NCBI RefSeq assembly: GCF_937891315.1
Contig: NZ_CALAGI010000087.1
Span: forward strand, 1 to 35,888
Source: an uncultured Amaricoccus sp.
GTDB taxonomy: Bacteria > Pseudomonadota > Alphaproteobacteria > Rhodobacterales > Rhodobacteraceae
Direction of reading: 5' to 3'
Length of the DNA: 35,888 nucleotides
Part shown: piece by piece, positions 17,155-24,788 of the stretch
Numbering within the stretch: position 1 is the stretch's first letter
Layout of the letters: each line of letters opens with the position of its first letter
Position numbers and translations under genes: made by a program
The notes under the pieces: generated by a model
Seen by the model: only the letters and a program-made list of their open reading frames with translations
What the model was told of the DNA's origin: nothing
Database searches by the model: none

Positions 17155-18603
17155 TCACGATCCGAACCAGCAGGCCCGGGGCACCCGGAGCGCCCGGATC
17201 TCGCGCTTGGAATAGCCGTCCGTCGGCGTCCAGCGCGCGACCTCGCGCGGCGTGATGCCCGGCGCGCAGGCCGGCCCATCGAGGCTCCGCGTCACCAGCA
17301 GCACGTCGCCCCCACCCGGCGTCAGGGGATGCTTCTGCGCATAGTGATGCGGCGGAAAGCCCTTGGTCGGCTCGGCCCGGAGCACGAGGCCAGAGTCGCG
17401 CAAGGTATAGAAGAAGTCCGCGAGGATCGCGCGGTCGCCCGAGACCAGCGTATCGAGCCCCTCCCGCCGCGCGATCTCGGCGGCCCGCCGGCTCACGTCC
17501 GCCCGTCCGACATAGCGCGCGAGCAGCAGGTCGCCCGAGCCGAACCGCAGGCTGTCGGCGAAGAGCGTGGTCAGCGGCAGCGCGATGGTCACCGCGAGAT
17601 TGACCGCGAAGCTCGCGATCAGCCAGCCGCGCCGGTCGCGCAGCACGAGGATGCCGAGCACCACCGCCGCCACGTGCGCGGTCGCCGCCCAGTTCGCGTT
17701 CACCTCCGCCCGCAGCGCCTGGGCCGACAGCGCGAGAAAGATCGGCGCGGACATCAGCGCGAGATAGCCGGCGACGCCGCCGCCCCGCGCGCGCGGCAGC
17801 CCCGCGAGATAGGCCGCGAACAGGATTGGCCCGGAGACCGCGAACTGTCCGCCCCAGAATTCCGGCATCCCGCCGAGGCTGAGGCGCGCTTCCGCGCCGA
17901 GGCTCGCGTTCTCCGCCGTGTGGCGCAGGGTGGTGAAACCATTGTCGAGGTTCCACCAGAGGTTTGGCGCCAGCACCGCCAGTGCGACCAGCGCCGCGAC
18001 ACCCGCGTCCCGCCAGGATATGCGCGCCCGCGGCATGAGCAGCGCGGCGAGGATGGCGGCGAGTGGGAAATAGATCATCGCATATTTCGCCAGCATGCCC
18101 GTGCCCACCGCCGCGCCGAGCGTCAGCGCCCAGCCGGGCGAGCGCCGCGCGGCGAGTTGGATCTGCGCGAGCATGGCGAGGGCGAAACAGAACAGCATCG
18201 GCGTGTCGGTCGAGACCAGAAGGCTGCCGAGTGCCACCCCCGGCACCGTGGCGAAGCCGACGCCGGCGAGCGCGCCTGTCCGCGCGTCGGCGAGCCGGCG
18301 GCCGATCAGCGCGACGAGGACGGCGGTCCCGGCATGGATCAGCGGCAGCGGCAGGCGGATCCAGAACAGCCCGTCGCCGCCGATCGCGGTGCTCAGCCGC
18401 AGGATCCAGCCGATCAGCGGCGGCTTGGAATAATAGCCCCAGGCGAGTTCCTGGCCCCAGAACCAGTATTGCGCCTCGTCCACATAGAGATCGGCGCGGT
18501 CGAACGGCAGCAGCGCCACGCGCCACAGGGTGACGAGCGCGATACCGGCGAGCCCGAGGCGAAAGACGCGGGCCTGTGCCTCAGGCCCGGGGCTTGGCCG
18601 CAC
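17155..18603 (-). CDS. GT39/ArnT-like polyprenyl-sugar glycosyltransferase
   Basis: A 482-residue integral membrane GT-C glycosyltransferase of the PMT/ArnT group. The first periplasmic loop carries the acidic catalytic motif DEAQYWFW (Asp42-Glu43) followed by YYSKPPLIGW, both typical. About ten to eleven hydrophobic segments follow, then a soluble C-terminal part from about residue 370. Such enzymes move a sugar from a polyprenyl phosphate donor to lipid A or another envelope acceptor. The GTG start lies inside the 3' end of the LABN gene (23-base overlap), and a GT2 gene precedes that, giving a donor-maker, small membrane protein and transferase set. Confidence 0.87.
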   Translation of the reverse strand: MRPSPGPEAQARVFRLGLAGIALVTLWRVALLPFDRADLYVDEAQYWFWGQELAWGYYSKPPLIGWILRLSTAIGGDGLFWIRLPLPLIHAGTAVLVALIGRRLADARTGALAGVGFATVPGVALGSLLVSTDTPMLFCFALAMLAQIQLAARRSPGWALTLGAAVGTGMLAKYAMIYFPLAAILAALLMPRARISWRDAGVAALVALAVLAPNLWWNLDNGFTTLRHTAENASLGAEARLSLGGMPEFWGGQFAVSGPILFAAYLAGLPRARGGGVAGYLALMSAPIFLALSAQALRAEVNANWAATAHVAAVVLGILVLRDRRGWLIASFAVNLAVTIALPLTTLFADSLRFGSGDLLLARYVGRADVSRRAAEIARREGLDTLVSGDRAILADFFYTLRDSGLVLRAEPTKGFPPHHYAQKHPLTPGGGDVLLVTRSLDGPACAPGITPREVARWTPTDGYSKREIRALRVPRACWFGS

Positions 18604-18883
18604 GTATCAGCCAGAGGTTGCGGGCATAGATGAAAAGCCCGGACGCCTGTCCGAGGATGAACACCGGGTCACGACGATGGATCGCATAGGCGAGCAGGAT
18701 CACGCCACCGCCGATCGAGAAATACCAGAAGGCGACCGGGATGATCGACTTGCGGGCCTTCTCGGACTTGATCCACTGGATGATGAAGCGCATCGAGAAC
18801 GACAACTGGCCGAGCAGACCGACGACCACCCACCAGAATTCGCCCCAGTGATTGACGTGGAAGAATTCGAACAGCGGGGTCAA
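18581..18883 (-). CDS. Small membrane protein with lipid A biosynthesis N-terminal (LABN) domain
   Basis: A 100-residue protein with three hydrophobic segments that matches the LABN family. The HWGEFWWVVVGLLGQLSFSMRF segment and the WIKSEKARKSIIPVAFWYFS loop are characteristic. The domain is found fused to some lipid A disaccharide synthases and as a stand-alone protein beside GT2 and GT-C genes; its exact job is not settled. Here it sits between those two partners with overlaps at both ends, so a shared envelope modification pathway is likely. Confidence 0.93.
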   Translation of the reverse strand: MTPLFEFFHVNHWGEFWWVVVGLLGQLSFSMRFIIQWIKSEKARKSIIPVAFWYFSIGGGVILLAYAIHRRDPVFILGQASGLFIYARNLWLIRAAKPRA

Positions 18884-19737
18884 GACACCTCCTCCAGGAC
18901 CTCGGTGCCACGCGCCTTCTTGCGACGCCTGATCAGCCAGGCGACGCCGATCAGGTCATAGATCCCGACCAGCGCCCGGCCGAGATTGGCATAGTTCGAC
19001 CGGCCGGCGTGCCGCTCCGCATGCGCCACGTCGACATGGGTCACCTGCCATCCGTCGCGGGCGAAGAGCGCTGGCAGGTAGCGGTGCATATGGTCGAAAT
19101 AGGGCAGGGCGAGGAAGGCGTCGCGCCGGAACAGCTTCAGCCCGCAGCCGGTGTCCCGCGTCCCGTCGCGCAGCAGGCTCTGGCGGATCGCATTCGCGGC
19201 CCGCGACGCCCAGCGCTTGGAAAGCGTGTCGCGACGCCCGACGCGCTGGCCCGCCACCAGGGCGACGCCTTCGGGAAACGCGCGGCCGCCAAAGCTGTTG
19301 GCCTCGAGCTTGCCGAGCAGCTTCGGGATTTCGGAGGGCGGGTTCTGCCCGTCGCCGTCGAGCGTGCAGATCACGTCCCCCCGCGCCACGAGCACGCCGC
19401 TGTGGATCGCCGCCGATTGCCCCGCGCTCAGCGGGTGGCGCACCAGCCGCAGAAATGGAAAACGCGCGCGCAGGGCGAGGATCGCCGCCGCCGTCGCGTC
19501 GGTCGAGGCATCATCGACATAGATCGCCTCGAACGGCCCGACCCCGGCGCAGGCCACCGCGATCGCCTCGGTGACGAAGGCGACGTTCTCGGCCTCGTTC
19601 TTCATCGGCACGACGATGGAGAGCCAAGGCGCGGCGACTTGCCCGGCCTCCGGATTTTCGGGCGGGATGCTTTGGGGTTTCGATTGTTCGGGAGTCGGGC
19701 TCTCGCCCGTCGTGGAACTTTCCGGCCGCGGCGACAT
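18880..19737 (-). CDS. GT2 family glycosyltransferase (dolichol-phosphate-mannose-synthase type)
   Basis: A 285-residue GT-A fold transferase. The nucleotide-sugar motif YVDDAST lies at residues 73-79, the metal-binding region LDGDGQNPP at 126-134, and RDTGCGLKLFRRDA further on. It lacks the two C-terminal membrane helices of ArnC/GtrB proteins and has only one moderately hydrophobic stretch followed by a basic tail (LIRRRKKARG). The predicted role is loading a sugar on polyprenyl phosphate for the GT39 enzyme encoded two genes later. The first 36 residues are a disordered Pro/Ser/Glu-rich extension. The ATG at 19737 has an AAGGG ribosome site. Confidence 0.92.
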   Translation of the reverse strand: MSPRPESSTTGESPTPEQSKPQSIPPENPEAGQVAAPWLSIVVPMKNEAENVAFVTEAIAVACAGVGPFEAIYVDDASTDATAAAILALRARFPFLRLVRHPLSAGQSAAIHSGVLVARGDVICTLDGDGQNPPSEIPKLLGKLEANSFGGRAFPEGVALVAGQRVGRRDTLSKRWASRAANAIRQSLLRDGTRDTGCGLKLFRRDAFLALPYFDHMHRYLPALFARDGWQVTHVDVAHAERHAGRSNYANLGRALVGIYDLIGVAWLIRRRKKARGTEVLEEVS

Positions 19738-19804
19738 AGCGCTTGCCCTTTCCCCGCGGCCGATCCGCCGCCTTTCGGACCGCGCCGGGTCGGACTCCGA
19801 TACT

Positions 19805-19881
19805 TGGTCGGAGTGAGAGGATTCGAACCTCCGACCCCCTGCTCCCGAAGCAGGTGCGCTACCAGGCTGCGCTACACTCCG
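19805..19881 (-). tRNA. tRNA-Pro (anticodon CGG)
   Basis: A full cloverleaf reads on the minus strand. The acceptor arm pairs CGGAGTG with CACTCCG; the D arm is GCGC...GCGC; the anticodon arm is CCTGC-TTCGGGA-GCAGG, giving anticodon CGG; the T arm is GGAGG-TTCGAAT-CCTCT. The discriminator base is A and the terminal CCA is encoded (19805-19807). It reads CCG, an abundant proline codon in this GC-rich genome. It lies 67 bases upstream of the GT2 gene on the same strand. Confidence 0.97.
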
Positions 19882-19893
19882 ACACGGGGCGGA

Positions 19894-19922
19894 CAGTTAC
19901 GCGACTCCGCGCCCCCCCGCAA
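19894..19922 (-). promoter_or_regulatory. Possible promoter of tRNA-Pro
   Basis: On the minus strand TTGCGG (19917-19922) and TAACTG (19894-19899) are separated by 17 bases and end 12 bases before the tRNA 5' end. The -35 is fair and the -10 is poor; position is the main support. Confidence 0.3.
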
Positions 19923-19946
19923 GACCCCGTGGTCGGCATTCCCGGC

Positions 19947-20600
19947 TCACAGCCGCCAGTCCACCGCGCCGCGCCCGCGCGCCTCCAGCCAGGTGTTCGC
20001 CTGCGAGAAATGCCGGCAGCCGAGAAAGCCGCGATAGGCCGAGAGCGGCGAGGGATGCGGCGCGGTCAGCACCAGATGCCGGTCCCGGTCTACAAGTCGG
20101 GCCTTCGCCGCCGCCGGCGCGCCCCAGAGCAGGAACACCGCCGGCGGCCCGTCGTTCACCGCGCGGATCACCGCGTCGGTGACGCTTTCCCAGCCTTGGC
20201 CGCGATGCGAGCCGGCCTTGCCGTCCTCGACGCTCAACACAGTGTTGAGCAGCAGCGCGCCGCGCCGCGCCCAGGCCTCGAGGCAGCCATGCGGGGGCGG
20301 CGATATTCCGAGATCCGCCTCCAGTTCCTTGTAGATATTGCGCAGCGACGGCGGCGGCGGAACGCCCTCGCGGACGCTGAAGCTGAGGCCGTGCGCCTGA
20401 CCCGGCCCGTGGTACGGATCCTGCCCCAGGATCACCACCTTGACCGCCTCGGGTGGCGTCAGTTCCAGCGCCCGGAACAGCGCCGCCTCCTCGGGATGGA
20501 CCAGTCGCCCCCGTGCCCGCTCCCCGGCCTGAAATGCCAGCGCGGGCCCGAGCTCCGCCCCGTCCAGCGCCGCGCGCCATCTCTCCGGCGGCGCGCTCAC
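19947..20600 (-). CDS. ung: Uracil-DNA glycosylase (family 1)
   Basis: Removes uracil from DNA as the first step of base excision repair. The 217-residue protein has the water-activating motif GQDPYHGPGQAHGLSFSV near residues 61-78, the PPSLRNIYKEL segment, LLLNTVLSVEDGKAGSH, and the minor-groove loop HPSPLSAYRGFLGC near the C-terminus. All catalytic motifs are intact. The frame stays open far upstream, but the GTG at 20600 overlaps the stop of the transporter gene by four bases and gives the normal family length. Confidence 0.95.
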   Translation of the reverse strand: MSAPPERWRAALDGAELGPALAFQAGERARGRLVHPEEAALFRALELTPPEAVKVVILGQDPYHGPGQAHGLSFSVREGVPPPPSLRNIYKELEADLGISPPPHGCLEAWARRGALLLNTVLSVEDGKAGSHRGQGWESVTDAVIRAVNDGPPAVFLLWGAPAAAKARLVDRDRHLVLTAPHPSPLSAYRGFLGCRHFSQANTWLEARGRGAVDWRL

Positions 20601-21553
20601 CGCCGCCGAAAACGCAGCAGCGCGCCGATCCGCGGGATGGTGCCCATGAGATAGCGCGTCTGGGTGCGCAGCACCGGGCGGTTCTTCGACACCGTTTCCT
20701 CGCGCAGCACGACATAGATGCCGCTCGCGATGATGATCACCGAGCCGATCGCGGTGCTCCAGTCCGGCGTCTCGTCGAAGAAGATCACGCCATAGATCAC
20801 CGCCCAGAGCATCTGGGAATATTGCATCGGCGCCACCACGATCGCGCTGGCGTTCCGGTAGGCCGCGATATGGAACAGCGCCGCGACGAAGGCGAAGACC
20901 GCGATCAGCCCGAAGCCGCCGAGATGCAGCGCCGGCATCGGTCGATAGACGAAGGGCATGGCACAGGCCATGATCAGGAAATTCGCCATCATCGGATAGA
21001 GCAGCAGCACCGCGCTCCGCTCCTCGGCGCCGACCTTGCGGATGATCACCGCCGCGAAGGCCGAGCAGATCGCCGCCGCCAGCGCCGCGAGATGCCCGGC
21101 CCCGAGATCCGTCGCGCCCGGCCGCAGCACGACCAGCACCCCGACCAGCCCGATCGCGACCGCGACCGACCGCCGCCAGCCAACGGTCTCGCCCAGCATC
21201 GGGATCGCGAGCAGCGTGATCAGCAGTGGTGATGCGAAAATGATCGCATAGGTCTGCGCCAGTGGCAGCACCGAGAAGGCATAGAACGCCGCCGCCGTGG
21301 TAACGACGCTCGCCGCCGTCCGCAGCAGCACCCACCAGGGATGCCGCGGACGCAGGTTGCCGTCGATCCGGTCGGTCATCAGCATCACCGTCACCACCGG
21401 AAATCCGAACAGCGTGCTGAAGAAGACGAGCTGGAATGGCGAGTAGTCGGCGCCGAGGAATTTCACCACGACGTCGTGGGTCGAATAGATGGCAAAGGCG
21501 GTCAGGGCGAGCAGCGCGCCCCGCGCATTCGCCGGACTGGTCCCCCGTGCCAC
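20597..21553 (-). CDS. EamA/DMT-family transporter
   Basis: A 318-residue membrane protein with ten hydrophobic segments in two repeated EamA halves of five. Motifs of the family are the first-helix SPFQLVFFSTLFGFPVV region, ASPLLITLLAIPMLGETVGWRR at the end of the first half, and VIYGVIFFDETPDWSTAIGSVIIIASG at the end of the second. The substrate is unknown; related proteins export metabolites or amino acids. It sits eight bases downstream of leuB and overlaps ung by four bases, so the three are likely one transcript. Confidence 0.9.
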   Translation of the reverse strand: MARGTSPANARGALLALTAFAIYSTHDVVVKFLGADYSPFQLVFFSTLFGFPVVTVMLMTDRIDGNLRPRHPWWVLLRTAASVVTTAAAFYAFSVLPLAQTYAIIFASPLLITLLAIPMLGETVGWRRSVAVAIGLVGVLVVLRPGATDLGAGHLAALAAAICSAFAAVIIRKVGAEERSAVLLLYPMMANFLIMACAMPFVYRPMPALHLGGFGLIAVFAFVAALFHIAAYRNASAIVVAPMQYSQMLWAVIYGVIFFDETPDWSTAIGSVIIIASGIYVVLREETVSKNRPVLRTQTRYLMGTIPRIGALLRFRRR

Positions 21554-21561
21554 GGCGGACC

Positions 21562-22668
21562 TCAGGCGGCGCTTCGCTCCAGCGCCGTGACGATCGCGTC
21601 GCCCATCTCCGTCGTGCTCACCGCCTTGTCCTCCGGTCCGACCAGATCGGCGGTGCGCAGGCCGTCGGCCAGCACGCTTTCCACCGCCGCCTCCAGCCGA
21701 TCCGCCTCGGCGCCCGCGTCGAAGGAATAGCGCAGCGCCATGGCGAAGGAGAGGACGCAGGCGATCGGGTTGGCCTTGCCCTGTCCCGCGATGTCGGGCG
21801 CGGAGCCGTGGACGGGCTCGTAGAGTGCCTTGCGGCGCCCGGTCTTCGGATCCGGCGCGCCGAGCGAGGCGGAGGGCAGCATGCCGAGCGAACCGGTCAG
21901 CATCGCGGCCACGTCCGACAGCATGTCGCCGAAGAGATTGTCGGTCACGATCACGTCGAACTGCTTCGGGGCGCGGACGAGCTGCATGCCGCCAGCGTCG
22001 GCGAGCATGTGGCTGAGCTCGACGTCGGGGAAGCGGGCGTGGGTCGCGGTCACCACCTCGTTCCAGAGAACGCCGGATTTCATCACGTTGCGCTTTTCCA
22101 TCGAGCAGACGCGACGGTCGCGCACCCGCGCCATTTCGAAGGCGACGGCCGAGATGCGCTCGATCTCGAACGTGTCATAGACCTGGGTATCGATCGCGCG
22201 TTTCTGGCCGTTGCCGAGGTCGGTGATCGTCTTCGGCTCGCCGAAATAGACGCCGCCGGTCAGTTCACGGACGATCAGGATGTCGAGGCCCTCGACCAGT
22301 TCACGCTTCAGCGAGGAGAAATCGGCCAGCGCGTCGAAGCATTTGGCCGGGCGCAGGTTGGCGAAAAGCTCGAGATCCTTGCGCAGTCGCAGGAGGCCGG
22401 CCTCGGGCCGGACGTCGTAGGGCACCTTGTCCCATTTCGGCCCGCCGACGGCCGCCAGCAGCACCGCGTCCGCCGCTTGCGCCTTCTCCATCGCCGCGTC
22501 GCTGATCGCCGCGCCATGCGCGTCATAGGCGCAGCCACCGACCAGTTCCTCCTCGACGTCGAATGGCAGGCCGTGGCGGCCGTACCAGTCGACCACCTTG
22601 CGCACCTCGGCCATAACCTCGGGACCGATCCCGTCGCCGGGCAGGATGAGCAGCGTCGGATTGGCCAT
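21562..22668 (-). CDS. leuB: 3-isopropylmalate dehydrogenase
   Basis: Oxidises and decarboxylates 3-isopropylmalate to 2-oxoisocaproate with NAD in leucine synthesis. The 368-residue protein has LLILPGDGIGPEV at the N-terminus, RLRKDLELFANLRPAK near residue 95, LTGGVYFGEPK, and the metal-binding NLFGDMLSDVAAMLTGSLGMLPSASLG stretch near residues 244-270. Length and motifs are normal. Immediately upstream is the exported EEP-family gene, an arrangement I recall as common in Rhodobacterales, where leuD would usually sit on the other side of it; here leuD is at the far left of the window. Confidence 0.97.
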   Translation of the reverse strand: MANPTLLILPGDGIGPEVMAEVRKVVDWYGRHGLPFDVEEELVGGCAYDAHGAAISDAAMEKAQAADAVLLAAVGGPKWDKVPYDVRPEAGLLRLRKDLELFANLRPAKCFDALADFSSLKRELVEGLDILIVRELTGGVYFGEPKTITDLGNGQKRAIDTQVYDTFEIERISAVAFEMARVRDRRVCSMEKRNVMKSGVLWNEVVTATHARFPDVELSHMLADAGGMQLVRAPKQFDVIVTDNLFGDMLSDVAAMLTGSLGMLPSASLGAPDPKTGRRKALYEPVHGSAPDIAGQGKANPIACVLSFAMALRYSFDAGAEADRLEAAVESVLADGLRTADLVGPEDKAVSTTEMGDAIVTALERSAA

Positions 22669-22756
22669 GATGCGAAGAGTCCCCGATGTCGTCTTTGGCT
22701 TTCCGCTACCGCCGTGAGCCTACGGGGTCAAGGTCGGGACCGCCGGGCTCCGGTGG

Positions 22757-23851
22757 TCAGGGTCCTGGCGGAGTGATGTCGATCCAGACCAGCCGGTGGG
22801 CCGGGCCGGCGGCGACGATGTCCGCCAGTGGCGCGCCCGGCGCCGGCCAGAAGACGCCGGAGCCCAGCGGTTCGAGATCGCGCGACGGGAGGACGTAATC
22901 GACGCGCAGATTTCCCGGCCCGGCCCAGGACGCGGTATCCAGTTCGGGCGCGCCGCGGTGGCTCGCGGTCGCCGCCATCTCTCCACCCGCGCTTTCCGGA
23001 AGCGGATCGCGCAGCCGGGGATGGGCCAGCAGGCGCCGGAGCCCATCGCCAAGGCCGGCGCCATCGACCGGATCGGCGTTGAGATTGCCGAGCAGGACCA
23101 GCGGCCCCGGGCCGGCGGGTGCCGCGCGGCCCTGATCGTCGCGCAGCGTCCCGCCATCGAGATAGTCCGCCCAGAGTCCGATCTCCGCGTCGTTGCGCCG
23201 CGCGTTCAGCCCGTGGGTCCCATAGAGCGGCGGCGTCGGATTGGCGGCGAGGAGGCGCAACCGCGCCCCGCCGGGCAGGATCACCGGCACCTCCCAATGC
23301 GACCGCGAGGAGAGCGGCGTCGATGCCAAGGCCTCGCGCGGCGGCGACCCGCCCGCCCGCCCGGCCCAGGTCAGGGTGCGAAAGGTACGGGCCGCGGCCG
23401 CGTCGATCGGATGGCGCGACAGGATCGCCATGCCGCCATCGCCGGGAAACTTGCCCCAACCGAGCGCGTCGTCCCAGCCCATGGTCTGGCCATCGCCGTC
23501 GAGATCGAGCCCGGTCTGGACACCGGCGTTGACCGGCGCGTCGAACCAGTAGGGATAGTCGATCCCCTCCGGCCCGGCGCGGAGCAGGGCGCGGAACGCC
23601 GCCAGCGCCTCGCCGCGCAGGTCGTGGTCGAACTGGTTGAGGAGCAGCACGTCCGGCCGCGCCGCCTGGATCACGGCGATCACCGCCGCCACCTTCGGCT
23701 CCGGCGCGCGCCGCAACTCGTGGAGCAGCAGCCCCGGCCCGTCCCGGCTGAGATCGACGTCGTAGGTCGCGATCCGAAGACGTTCGGCCGCCGTCGCGGA
23801 CAAGGGCGCGATCAGCGCGCCCGCGAGGAGAAGAAGAAGCCGAGCCAGCAT
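22757..23851 (-). CDS. Exported EEP-family protein, probably a pseudoenzyme
   Basis: A 364-residue protein with a clear signal peptide (residues 1-22, ending SATAA) and the fold signature of an endonuclease/exonuclease/phosphatase subfamily common beside leuB. Family landmarks kept include GPGLLLHEL, GLDLDGDG, NARRNDAEIGLWADYL and RVDYVLPS. The expected catalytic residues are nearly all replaced: D31 where Asn is usual, Q73 where Glu is usual (LNQFD), N204 where His is usual (NPTPP), N256 where Asp is usual (GNLNADP), and A351 where Asp is usual before the retained H352. Such changes should abolish metal-dependent hydrolysis, so a binding or structural role in the periplasm is more likely. 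Expected residues are from memory of the family. A perfect CtrA box lies 28 bases upstream of the start. Confidence 0.88.
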   Translation of the reverse strand: MLARLLLLLAGALIAPLSATAAERLRIATYDVDLSRDGPGLLLHELRRAPEPKVAAVIAVIQAARPDVLLLNQFDHDLRGEALAAFRALLRAGPEGIDYPYWFDAPVNAGVQTGLDLDGDGQTMGWDDALGWGKFPGDGGMAILSRHPIDAAAARTFRTLTWAGRAGGSPPREALASTPLSSRSHWEVPVILPGGARLRLLAANPTPPLYGTHGLNARRNDAEIGLWADYLDGGTLRDDQGRAAPAGPGPLVLLGNLNADPVDGAGLGDGLRRLLAHPRLRDPLPESAGGEMAATASHRGAPELDTASWAGPGNLRVDYVLPSRDLEPLGSGVFWPAPGAPLADIVAAGPAHRLVWIDITPPGP

Positions 23852-23878
23852 TGCGCCCGCGACCGTCGCAGCCTGGCG

Positions 23879-23893
23879 TTAATCCCCGGTTAA
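23879..23893. promoter_or_regulatory. Perfect CtrA-type box TTAA-N7-TTAA
   Basis: TTAA, seven bases, then TTAACC matches the full CtrA consensus exactly. In DNA this GC-rich two TTAA half-sites at exactly 11-base spacing are unlikely by chance. It lies between the divergent EEP gene (start 23851) and the rimP promoter at 23937. The short distance to the EEP start favours that gene as the target. Confidence 0.6.
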
Positions 23894-23936
23894 CCCTCGA
23901 CCGCCCCCGAGGTTTCGCCGGCGGGCTCGAAAGCCC

Positions 23937-23965
23937 TTGCATCCCGCGGATGCCGCGCCTATATC
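23937..23965 (+). promoter_or_regulatory. Promoter of the rimP-nusA-infB operon or of a leader RNA
   Basis: TTGCAT (23937-23942) and TATATC (23960-23965) are separated by 17 bases, a good housekeeping-type promoter in a GC-rich genome. Transcription would start near 23972, giving a leader of about 148 bases before rimP that contains an intrinsic terminator. Confidence 0.55.
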
Positions 23966-24017
23966 GCTCCCATCAGCGGCGGATTGGTCCTCGGGTCGAT
24001 CCTCCACCGGGTGTTTC

Positions 24018-24041
24018 AACGGGCCGCGCGCCCGTTTTTTT
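24018..24041 (+). terminator. Intrinsic terminator/attenuator ahead of rimP
   Basis: ACGGGC (24019-24024) pairs with GCCCGT (24030-24035) around a CGCGC loop and is followed by an unbroken run of seven T. It is the best intrinsic terminator in the window, yet lies about 80 bases upstream of rimP and downstream of the promoter, so it must act as an attenuator or as the 3' end of a small RNA of about 70 bases. Confidence 0.75.
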
Positions 24042-24119
24042 GTGCCCGATGTCTATCGCGGACCGAACTGTCCGCCGAATACCGAACCCGCCTGAACGCC
24101 GACCCAACGGAGCCTGATC

Positions 24120-24788
24120 TTGGTCGACCTTGTCGCCAAAGCCGCCATCGATCGCCGCCTCGCGGCCATCATCACCCCGTCCATCGAGGGACTGGGGTTC
24201 GAGCTGGTACGCATCCGCCTGATGAGCGGCAAACGCGCGACGCTGCAGATCATGGCCGAGCGGCCCGAGGGCGGCATCGAGGTCGATGATTGCGCGCGGA
24301 TCAGCCGCTCGGTCTCGGCGGTGCTCGATGTCGAGGATCCGATCAGCGGCGAATATGTGCTCGAGGTCTCGAGCCCCGGCATCGATCGGCCGCTCACCCG
24401 GCTGAAGGATTTCGAGCGCTACGACGGCTACGAGGTCAAGCTGGAGACCTCCGAGCTGATCGACGGCCGCCGCCGCTTCAAGGGTGCGCTGCGCGGCGTC
24501 GAGGGGCGCGAGGTGCTGATCGAGATTCCGGAAGGCACGATCGGCCTCGATTTCGACTGGCTGACGGACGCGAAGCTGGTGCTGACCGACGAGCTGATCG
24601 CCGAGAGCCTGGCCGCGCGCAAGGCGCAGGGCTTCGACGAGGCGTTCGACGAGACCGCCTTCGACGAGATCGAGGCCGACGAGACAGAAACCGACAAGCC
24701 GGAGTCCGAGGCCGAGGAAACGACCGGCGAGGATGCAACCGGACGCCAGCAAACCGTAACTTCGGACGAGATCGAGGACAAACGATGA
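24120..24788 (+). CDS. rimP: Ribosome maturation factor RimP
   Basis: Needed for 30S subunit maturation. The N-terminal domain includes IEGLGFELVRIRLMSGKRATLQIMAER and the core VLEVSSPGIDRPL near residues 80-93; a C-terminal SH3-like domain follows (FKGALRGVEGREVLIEIPEG). At 222 residues it is longer than the usual 150-170 because of an acidic, probably disordered tail from about residue 175 (FDETAFDEIEADETETD). The TTG start at 24120 has GGAG eight bases before it. The stop overlaps the nusA start (ATGA). Confidence 0.95.
   Translation: MVDLVAKAAIDRRLAAIITPSIEGLGFELVRIRLMSGKRATLQIMAERPEGGIEVDDCARISRSVSAVLDVEDPISGEYVLEVSSPGIDRPLTRLKDFERYDGYEVKLETSELIDGRRRFKGALRGVEGREVLIEIPEGTIGLDFDWLTDAKLVLTDELIAESLAARKAQGFDEAFDETAFDEIEADETETDKPESEAEETTGEDATGRQQTVTSDEIEDKR

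Noticed and set aside
15119..17215. 698-codon open frame on the plus strand across asd and the MFS gene
   Set aside because: The composition is Arg/Gly/His-rich with no domain; asd and a clear membrane transporter are encoded on the other strand.
22739..22757. Hairpin ACCGCCG/CGGTGGT at the end of the EEP gene as a terminator
   Set aside because: The stem is short with one wobble pair and no T-run, and it overlaps the stop codon; leuB may be transcribed through it.
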